Source: an uncultured Solobacterium sp. (GTDB lineage Bacteria; Bacillota_I; Bacilli_A; Erysipelotrichales; Erysipelotrichaceae). From it: DNA of 5,189 bases. The notes below the pieces were generated by a model. The model was not told the DNA's origin, searched no databases, and saw only the letters and a program-made list of their open reading frames with translations. Numbering within the stretch: position 1 is the first letter of the stretch; every line of letters begins with the position of its first letter. Both the position numbers and the translations under genes were made by a program. The stretch is taken from the NCBI GenBank assembly GCA_937895985.1, contig CALBKL010000189.1, forward strand, positions 1-5,189, in the 5' to 3' direction. Shown one piece after another: positions 1 to 5,189 of the stretch.

Positions 1-2
1 GT

Positions 3-944
3 ATGTCAAATAAAGAAAACAAGCATACGCTATTAAAAGTATTAGGTGTTACTGCGGTCGCTGGTGCAAGTGCATATGCAGGAGCTGGATACTATGTATT
101 CCGCAATGCGTTTGATTTACAAAATAGTAGATTTTTACAAAAATGTGGTGCGTCAATGCAGTTACCATTATTACAGATGGAAAGAAATGAGTGGTTTGCA
201 CATAGTAATCGTTTTGATGATTTCATTGATTCTTATGATGGGTTAAAACTACATGCATTACGTATCGTGAACCAAGAGGATTCTCATAAGTGGATTATCA
301 TCCAACATGGAATTGCGTCTTATAGTGGAACGTTATTAGAACACATGTGGGAGGCTGACCATCGTGGTTTCAATATCTTAGCACCGGATGCACGTGGTTA
401 TGGAATGTCGGAAGGTAAATATACTGGTCTTGGTTGGTGTGAGCACTTTGATTTAATCAGTTGGATTAACTACTTAGTCAATCTTGATCCACTGGCAGAG
501 ATTGTATTATTTGGAATGAATGTAGGTGCAGTTTCTGTTATGAATGCGGTTGGTGATTATTTACCACGCAATGTAAAGTGTGCAATCGCAGAAGGTGGAT
601 ATAAAGAAATCAAAGATATCATCCAAACGCAAGTGCAGGATATTACAAAGTTTAATGGTAAGTTTGTGATGCCATCTGTCGACTTCTATGTAAGACAAGT
701 ATTGCATTTTAGTCTCAATGATATTAGTACACAACGTCAGTTAAGAAACGCTGTAACTCCGATGTTATTCCTACATGGTTTACAAGATCACGTCGTTCCA
801 ATTAGCCACGCGTATGATAACTATTATTCTTGTGCAAGCAAGAAAGAGATGTATGTTTCAGAGCAGGGCAGATTTGGTAATTTAACAAGTGATCCACAAT
901 ACTTCCCACGATTCTTTGACTTCATTAAAAAGTATGTAAAATAA
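3..944 (+). CDS. Membrane-anchored alpha/beta-hydrolase-fold protein, probable pseudoenzyme
   Basis: A 313-residue protein of the YqkD-like / serine aminopeptidase S33-like alpha/beta hydrolase group, close to that group's usual length of about 300. Residues about 9-33 form a hydrophobic stretch rich in Gly and Ala after a Lys-containing start, which reads as an N-terminal signal anchor with the domain probably outside the membrane. Fold landmarks are clear: SYDGLKLHA (77-85), the oxyanion HG (102-103), the D-x-RGYGMSEG loop (129-138) and the TPMLFLHGLQDHVVP strand and acid turn (252-266) with the catalytic-type Asp262. The nucleophile elbow, normally GxSxGA, reads GMNVGA (171-176), so Ser is replaced by Asn173. 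The usual G-H near the C-terminus reads GRFGN (289-293), so the His is missing as well. The frame is intact, which argues for a maintained non-catalytic or repurposed protein rather than decay. The ATG at 3 lies at the window edge, so no ribosome binding site can be seen and the true start could lie further upstream. The substrate or partner is unknown. The fold is secure; the lack of activity is inferred. Confidence 0.85.
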   Translation: MSNKENKHTLLKVLGVTAVAGASAYAGAGYYVFRNAFDLQNSRFLQKCGASMQLPLLQMERNEWFAHSNRFDDFIDSYDGLKLHALRIVNQEDSHKWIIIQHGIASYSGTLLEHMWEADHRGFNILAPDARGYGMSEGKYTGLGWCEHFDLISWINYLVNLDPLAEIVLFGMNVGAVSVMNAVGDYLPRNVKCAIAEGGYKEIKDIIQTQVQDITKFNGKFVMPSVDFYVRQVLHFSLNDISTQRQLRNAVTPMLFLHGLQDHVVPISHAYDNYYSCASKKEMYVSEQGRFGNLTSDPQYFPRFFDFIKKYVK

Positions 945-954
945 CAAATTAAGT

Positions 955-988
955 AGACGGTATCGATAAGATATCGTCTTTTCTGTTT
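955..988 (+). terminator. Rho-independent terminator after the hydrolase-like gene
   Basis: Starting 11 bases after the stop codon, GACGGTATC (956-964) pairs with GATATCGTC (970-978) around a GATAA loop. This gives a 9-bp stem with one G-T wobble, extendable by A955-T979. A T-rich run (TTTTCTGTTT, 979-988) follows. It separates the hydrolase-like gene from the PPDK transcription unit. Confidence 0.8.
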
Positions 989-1000
989 CATGCGTGCATG
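989..1000. repeat. Short perfect inverted repeat CATGC-GT-GCATG
   Basis: Five-base arms surround a 2-base centre, directly after the terminator and about 50 bases upstream of the PPDK -35 box. It could be a protein binding site, but arms this short can occur by chance. No regulator can be named. Confidence 0.25.
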
Positions 1001-1052
1001 GAAAAGAGTAAGTTAATTTCTTGGATAATCTCACAAAAGTGATTTGTATGTA

Positions 1053-1081
1053 TTGAGAAATGTAACCGGTTGCTTTATAAT
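1053..1081 (+). promoter_or_regulatory. Sigma-A-type promoter of the PPDK gene
   Basis: TTGAGA (1053-1058) and a perfect TATAAT (1076-1081) are separated by 17 bp, the optimal spacing for the housekeeping sigma factor. Transcription would start near 1088, leaving a leader of about 20 bases that is just long enough for the strong ribosome binding site AAAGGGAGG (1094-1102), 5 bases before the ATG. There is no room for a riboswitch or attenuator downstream of this start, so control probably acts at initiation, for example through the cre match in the spacer. Confidence 0.75.
1060..1074. promoter_or_regulatory. Candidate CcpA binding site (cre) inside the PPDK promoter
   Basis: ATGTAACCGGTTGCT fits every fixed position of the Bacillus cre consensus WTGNAANCGNWNNCW. 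Its core AACCGGTT is a perfect palindrome centred on CG, as expected for an operator of a LacI/GalR-family regulator. It fills the spacer between the -35 and -10 boxes, where bound CcpA would block RNA polymerase. This predicts repression of PPDK on glucose or another preferred sugar. The match is direct; the regulator and its effect are inferred, and another LacI-family protein could be the one that binds. Confidence 0.6.
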
Positions 1082-1107
1082 CAAACAGTAGATAAAGGGA
1101 GGCTATA

Positions 1108-4100
1108 ATGGCTACTAAAAAGTATGTTTATAAGTTTTCTGAAGGTAATGGTTCCATGCGTGAACTGCTCGGTGGTAAAGGTGCTAACCTTGCTGAAATG
1201 AGCATTTTAGGTATGCCAGTACCGGATGGATTTACCATCACAACTGAAGCGTGCAATGCATATTACGCAGATGGTAAGAAAATCAATAAGAATATCATGG
1301 ACGAAATTCACAAGCATGTTGAAATGCTACAGAAGGCAACAGGTAAGAAATTAGGTGGATTAGAGAATCCTTTACTTGTTTCTGTACGTTCAGGTGCACG
1401 TGCATCTATGCCAGGTATGATGGACACAATTCTTAACCTAGGTATGAATGATGAAGTTGTTAAGGTTGTTGAAGAAAAGTCTGGCAACAAGAGATTTGCA
1501 TACGACTCTTATCGTCGTTTCGTACAGATGTTCTCTGATGTTGTAATGGGATTATCCAAATCACGTTTTGAAGAAATCATTGATGAAGTTAAAGAAAAGA
1601 AGGGCGTTACTCAGGATATCGAATTAGATGCTGAGGATATGTTCGAATTAACAAATCGTTTCAAAGCTTTCTATAAGAAAGAATTGAAGGAAGATTTCCC
1701 ACAGGATCCAACAGTACAATTAGAACGTGCAATCGAAGCTGTGTTCCGTTCATGGAATAATGATCGTGCTATCTTCTATCGTAAGATGAATGATATTCCA
1801 AGTTCTTGGGGAACAGCAGTAAACGTTCAAACCATGGTATTCGGTAACATGGGTGATGATTGTGGAACAGGTGTTGCCTTTACTCGTAACCCTGCAACAG
1901 GTGAAAGAAAATTATTTGGTGAATACTTAATTAACGCGCAAGGTGAAGACGTTGTTGCTGGTATTCGTACACCTTCTCCAATTGCAGAACTTAAGAAGGT
2001 AATGCCAAAGGCATATAAGGACTTCACAGATATCTGTGCACGTTTGGAAAAGCACTATCATGACATGCAAGATATGGAATTTACAATTGAACATGGAAAG
2101 CTCTTCATGTTACAAACACGTAATGCCAAGCGTACAGCTGCAGCTGCTTTAAAGGTTGCTGTAGATATGGAGAAGGAAGGTCTTGTAACTAGGGATCAAG
2201 CTTTACTGATGGTTGATCCTAAGCAGTTAGATGACTTACTACATCCTCAGTTTGACGCTGATGACTTAAAGAAAAAGAAGAATGATGTAATTGCTAAGGG
2301 CTTAGCTGCTTCACCAGGTGCTGCTTGTGGTGAAATTGTATTTACTGCTGAAGAAGCTAAGACAAAGGCAACGATGGGACGTAAGGTAATCTTAGTTCGT
2401 CTAGAAACATCACCAGAAGATATCGAAGGTATGCATGTATCCGAAGGTATCTTAACAGTACGTGGTGGTATGACATCACACGCAGCTGTAGTAGCTCGTG
2501 GTATGGGTGCTTGCTGTGTATCTGGTTGTGGAGACATTAAGGTTAACGAAGCTAAATTACAATTCACTGTAAAGGGTGAAGTATTCAAGGATGGAGATGT
2601 CATCTCCTTAGATGGTTCTACAGGTTTAGTTTACCGTGGTGAAATCAAGACGGTTCCAGCAACAATTTCTGGTAACTTCAAGAAGTTCATGCAATGGGCT
2701 GATGAACGTAGAACTATGAAGATTCGTACAAACGCTGATACACCAGAAGATGCAGCAAGAGCAGTAAGCTTTGGTGCTGAGGGTGTTGGTCTTGTTCGTA
2801 CAGAACATATGTTCTTCAATTCCCCAGAACGTATCAAGGCTATCCGTGAATTGGTAGTTGCACAAAACGTTGAACAACGTCAGATTGCATTAAAGCAATT
2901 AGAACCAATGCAGCAAGGTGACTTCGAAGGTATCTTTGAAGCAATGGGTGGTAGAAGTGTTACTATCCGTCTATTAGATCCACCTCTACATGAATTCTTA
3001 CCAAAGGCTGAAGCAGAATCATTAGAAGTTGCTAAGGCATTAGGAATCTCTGTAGAAGACTTGATGGCTGCTGCCGCAAACTTACACGAGTTCAACCCAA
3101 TGATGGGTCACCGTGGATGTCGTCTAGACGTTACATATCCAGAAATCGGTGTCATGCAGACACGCGCAATTATCAAGGCTGCTATCAACATCAACAAGAA
3201 GCACCGTGGTTGGAAGCTAGTTCCAGAAATCATGGTTCCATTAGTTGGTGAAAAGAAGGAACTTGACTATGTTGCACAGATTATTCGTACAACTGCTGAC
3301 GAAGTAATCAAGGAAGCTGGAGTGAAGCAGGATTATAAGATCGGTACAATGATTGAGATTCCACGTGCTGCGTTAAATGCTGATGAATTAGCACAAACAG
3401 CTGAATTCTTCAGTTTCGGTACAAATGACTTAACACAGATGACATTTGGATTCTCACGTGATGACGCTGGTAAGTTCTTAGATGATTACTACAGTAAGCA
3501 TATCTACGATAACGATCCATTCGCACACGTAGATGTAAATGGTGTTGGTAAGCTTATCTCTATGGCTTGTGAAAAGGGCCGTTCAACACGTAAGGACATT
3601 CACTTAGGTGTCTGTGGTGAACATGGTGGTGACCCAGTAAGTATCGAATTCTTCCAACGTGTTGGATTAACATATGTTTCTTGCTCACCATATCGTGTTC
3701 CTATCGCTCGTTTAGCAGCTGCGCAAGCCGCAATTCGTGCTGATGTTAAATCAACTGTTGTAGCAAAGAAGACAGTTGCTAAAAAGGCTACGAAGAAGGC
3801 TACTGCTAAAAAACCAGTAGCTAAGAAAGCAACAACAAAGACAGTTTCCAAGAAGGTAACTAAGCCAGTGGCTAAGAAGTCTCCTGCTAAGAAAACTGTT
3901 AAACCAGTAGCAAAGAAGACTACAAAGAAGGTTGCTACTAAGAAGGTAGTTAAACCTGCAGCTAAGAAGGTTACAAAGCCAGTTGTTAAAAAGACTGTTG
4001 CTAAGAAACCTGTAGCTAAAAAACCAACTGTAAAGAAAGTTACTAAGAAACTAGCTGCTCCTAAGACTGTAGCTAAGAAGCCAGTAGCTAAAAAAGCTCC

Positions 4101-4131
4101 TGCAAAAAAGACAACTAAAAAGTCTAAGTAA
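1108..4131 (+). CDS. ppdK: Pyruvate phosphate dikinase with lysine-rich C-terminal tail
   Basis: Cytosolic PPDK (EC 2.7.9.1) reversibly converts pyruvate, ATP and phosphate to PEP, AMP and pyrophosphate. All three catalytic parts are present in order. The N-terminal ATP-grasp domain has GGKGANLAEM from residue 22 (Lys24), SVRSGARASMPGMMD (92-106, Arg94) and DMEFTIEHGKLFMLQTR (322-338; Asp322, Glu324, Gln336). The swivelling phosphohistidine domain has GGMTSHAAVVARG from 453, with phospho-acceptor His458. The C-terminal PEP/pyruvate TIM barrel has GLVRTEH (Arg564), TIRLLDPP (Arg621), GTMIEIPRA (Glu750), FGTNDLTQ (Asp774) and GVCGEHGG (general acid Cys836). These match the Clostridium symbiosum enzyme with offsets of 1-5 residues, so full activity is expected. 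The family normally ends near residue 875-880, here at the AAAQAAIRAD stretch. This protein continues for 128 more residues, to 1007, as a Lys/Ala/Val/Thr/Pro tail. The ATG at 1108 has AAAGGGAGG 5 bases upstream. The gene stands alone between two terminators and has its own promoter with a cre match. Confidence 0.98.
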   Translation: MATKKYVYKFSEGNGSMRELLGGKGANLAEMSILGMPVPDGFTITTEACNAYYADGKKINKNIMDEIHKHVEMLQKATGKKLGGLENPLLVSVRSGARASMPGMMDTILNLGMNDEVVKVVEEKSGNKRFAYDSYRRFVQMFSDVVMGLSKSRFEEIIDEVKEKKGVTQDIELDAEDMFELTNRFKAFYKKELKEDFPQDPTVQLERAIEAVFRSWNNDRAIFYRKMNDIPSSWGTAVNVQTMVFGNMGDDCGTGVAFTRNPATGERKLFGEYLINAQGEDVVAGIRTPSPIAELKKVMPKAYKDFTDICARLEKHYHDMQDMEFTIEHGKLFMLQTRNAKRTAAAALKVAVDMEKEGLVTRDQALLMVDPKQLDDLLHPQFDADDLKKKKNDVIAKGLAASPGAACGEIVFTAEEAKTKATMGRKVILVRLETSPEDIEGMHVSEGILTVRGGMTSHAAVVARGMGACCVSGCGDIKVNEAKLQFTVKGEVFKDGDVISLDGSTGLVYRGEIKTVPATISGNFKKFMQWADERRTMKIRTNADTPEDAARAVSFGAEGVGLVRTEHMFFNSPERIKAIRELVVAQNVEQRQIALKQLEPMQQGDFEGIFEAMGGRSVTIRLLDPPLHEFLPKAEAESLEVAKALGISVEDLMAAAANLHEFNPMMGHRGCRLDVTYPEIGVMQTRAIIKAAININKKHRGWKLVPEIMVPLVGEKKELDYVAQIIRTTADEVIKEAGVKQDYKIGTMIEIPRAALNADELAQTAEFFSFGTNDLTQMTFGFSRDDAGKFLDDYYSKHIYDNDPFAHVDVNGVGKLISMACEKGRSTRKDIHLGVCGEHGGDPVSIEFFQRVGLTYVSCSPYRVPIARLAAAQAAIRADVKSTVVAKKTVAKKATKKATAKKPVAKKATTKTVSKKVTKPVAKKSPAKKTVKPVAKKTTKKVATKKVVKPAAKKVTKPVVKKTVAKKPVAKKPTVKKVTKKLAAPKTVAKKPVAKKAPAKKTTKKSK
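3745..4128 (+). repeat. Lysine-rich degenerate xxxKK repeat tail of PPDK (residues 880-1007)
   Basis: This is an in-frame extension of the PPDK gene coding for degenerate 4- to 5-residue units ending in KK. PVAKK occurs exactly five times, with variants such as TVAKK, APAKK, VTKK and TTKK. By my count it holds 50 lysines in 128 residues, no Asp or Glu, no aromatic residue, and otherwise mainly Ala, Val, Thr and Pro with a few Ser. Lysine codons are mixed (32 AAG, 18 AAA), and Ala, Val, Thr and Pro codons vary as well, so the units differ more in DNA than in protein. The composition resembles histone H1 and bacterial H1-like tails (AlgP, HctB type), which are disordered and bind nucleic acid or other polyanions. 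Its role on PPDK is unknown. Confidence 0.9.
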
Positions 4132-4140
4132 TTGATGATT

Positions 4141-4170
4141 AGGACTGCTATCATATTGGCAGTCCTTTTT
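4141..4170 (+). terminator. Rho-independent terminator of the PPDK gene
   Basis: AGGACTGC (4141-4148) pairs perfectly with GCAGTCCT (4159-4166) around a 10-base loop. The arm's final T starts a run of five T (4166-4170). It begins 9 bases after the PPDK stop codon. Its 3' arm also carries the -35 box of the next gene's promoter. Confidence 0.88.
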
Positions 4171-4183
4171 AATACGTTATAAT
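4156..4183 (+). promoter_or_regulatory. Promoter of the transglutaminase-like gene, overlapping the PPDK terminator
   Basis: TTGGCA (4156-4161, one mismatch to TTGACA) and a perfect TATAAT (4178-4183) are 16 bp apart. The start point would be near 4190, giving a leader of about 29 bases with AGGAG (4205-4209) 9 bases before the ATG. The -35 box lies in the loop and 3' arm of the terminator hairpin, and the T run lies in the spacer. This is probably also the promoter for glycerol kinase. Confidence 0.6.
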
Positions 4184-4218
4184 TAAAAAGGAATATGTGT
4201 GTATAGGAGTAGTAGCTT

Positions 4219-4773
4219 ATGGCTCTAGTATTACAAAATGATTTAGATGATATTCTGTCGTTATGTTTGGATGAATTTTTTGATTACGTTTGTTCAATAA
4301 GATATGGATATAAGGATCAAAATAATGATTTACATTTTCTTGGTGATGATGACTTTAAAAAGTATCAGTACTCATTTTCTACGCCTGAACAAATTATTCA
4401 TAATAATTGTGGTTGGTGCTGGGATTTAAGCGAACTTGTAAAACTATATTGTAGAAAAAATGGAATTACATGCAAATCATTTTTCTTAGAATATCTTTCA
4501 AATGATTTTCACCATACACATACGCAAGTACTTGCTTGCATAAATGATAAATGGAGTGCATGTCCTGATAATAGTATGGATACAAAAATCAATAACCCTG
4601 AGTTTAATTCTTTAGAAGAATGTTTTAAATGGATGAATGATTCATATATTGAATATTTACGACATGTATTAAAAGACAATTTCGATGAATCAAAATTAAT
4701 TATAAAAGAATATGATTGTGCATTTAATCAAAATATAACCGAGGATGAATTTCTCAAACTAATAAGGACTTAA
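4219..4773 (+). CDS. Transglutaminase-like Cys-His-Asp superfamily protein, function unknown
   Basis: A 184-residue protein without a signal peptide or membrane segment, so probably cytosolic. The core NCGWCWDLSELVKLYCRKNG (63-82) resembles the nucleophile helix of small transglutaminase-like proteins, with Cys67 in the CWD motif followed by an amphipathic helix. HHTHTQVLACINDKW (98-112) supplies a His at the start of a beta strand, best taken as His101. CPDNS (115-119) supplies Asp117. Cys67-His101-Asp117 would be the catalytic triad. Such proteins can be peptidases, amidases or cross-linking enzymes, so no substrate can be assigned. The protein is rich in Asp, Asn, Cys and aromatic residues (nine Cys by my count), and residues about 131-184 form an acidic, probably helical tail. 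Its bases are visibly more AT-rich than PPDK, with more AAA, AAT and TTT codons, which may reflect low expression or transfer. AGGAG 9 bases upstream supports this start. Glycerol kinase follows 30 bases downstream without a terminator. The fold assignment rests on motif reading only. Confidence 0.7.
   Translation: MALVLQNDLDDILSLCLDEFFDYVCSIRYGYKDQNNDLHFLGDDDFKKYQYSFSTPEQIIHNNCGWCWDLSELVKLYCRKNGITCKSFFLEYLSNDFHHTHTQVLACINDKWSACPDNSMDTKINNPEFNSLEECFKWMNDSYIEYLRHVLKDNFDESKLIIKEYDCAFNQNITEDEFLKLIRT

Positions 4774-5189
<416 letters not shown>

Noticed and set aside
46..246. 66-codon + strand frame overlapping the start of the hydrolase-like gene
   Set aside because: It is out of frame with a clear alpha/beta hydrolase and shows no ribosome binding site or family signal.
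990..1016. Eight-codon frame (MRAWKRVS) in the gap before PPDK, a possible leader peptide
   Set aside because: There is no ribosome binding site, and it lies upstream of the predicted PPDK transcription start, so it would not be in the PPDK mRNA.
1104..1109. A second TATAAT overlapping the PPDK start codon
   Set aside because: Transcription from it would begin inside the gene. The better-placed TATAAT at 1076-1081 has a matching -35 box at 17 bp.
2247..2603. 118-codon open frame on the - strand inside PPDK
   Set aside because: It lies opposite the phosphohistidine domain of PPDK, its protein shows no recognisable domain, and the sense frame is strongly conserved. It is a shadow.
3805..4095. 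A-runs such as GCTAAAAAACC as programmed frameshift or slippage sites
   Set aside because: The zero frame stays open with consistent composition to a proper TAA followed by a terminator, and no stimulating structure is visible. Polymerase or ribosome slippage cannot be judged from sequence alone.
3745..4128. Possible CRISPR array or simple tandem DNA repeat in the A-rich region
   Set aside because: The units are short (12-15 bases), vary in sequence, have no spacers, and stay in frame with PPDK. They are coding repeats.
3600..4154. 184-codon open frame on the - strand with repeated hydrophobic FLATGFLATVF-like units
   Set aside because: It is the mirror of the lysine-rich PPDK tail: AAG/AAA and GCT codons read backwards give Phe, Leu, Ala and Thr. 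It has no ribosome binding site or promoter of its own and covers the conserved PPDK C-terminus.

Overview
The window comes from an AT-rich bacterial chromosome of low-GC Bacillota type. Strong AGGAGG-like ribosome binding sites, TTGNNN/TATAAT promoters, a CcpA-type cre match and short hairpin-plus-T-run terminators all fit that group. The standard genetic code is used, with TAA at all three complete stops. A pyruvate phosphate dikinase next to a Firmicutes-type glycerol kinase suggests a fermentative, possibly gut or oral, Erysipelotrichia-like organism. That placement is inference; no rRNA or marker gene is present to confirm it.

Layout, all on the + strand: (1) 3-944, a membrane-anchored alpha/beta-hydrolase-fold protein that has lost its nucleophile serine and its catalytic histidine, closed by a terminator at 955-988. 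(2) 989-1107, a regulatory gap holding a near-consensus promoter with a complete cre match between its -35 and -10 boxes. (3) 1108-4131, pyruvate phosphate dikinase (PPDK) with every catalytic residue I could place, plus an unusual 128-residue C-terminal tail that is 39% lysine (50 K), with no acidic and no aromatic residues. (4) 4141-4183, a terminator whose 3' half overlaps the -35 box of the next promoter. (5) 4219-4773, a small, more AT-rich gene for a cytosolic protein with a transglutaminase-like Cys-His-Asp arrangement. (6) 4804 to the window end, the first 128 codons of glycerol kinase, 30 bp behind the previous gene with no terminator between, so probably on the same transcript.

How they fit together: PPDK interconverts pyruvate and PEP at the bottom of glycolysis, and glycerol kinase feeds glycerol into the triose-phosphate pool. 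The cre match over the PPDK promoter suggests that PPDK is repressed when a preferred sugar is present. The hydrolase-like protein and the transglutaminase-like protein have no obvious metabolic link to these enzymes. The most unusual element is the histone-H1-like tail fused to PPDK. The second is the apparent pseudoenzyme at the left end.
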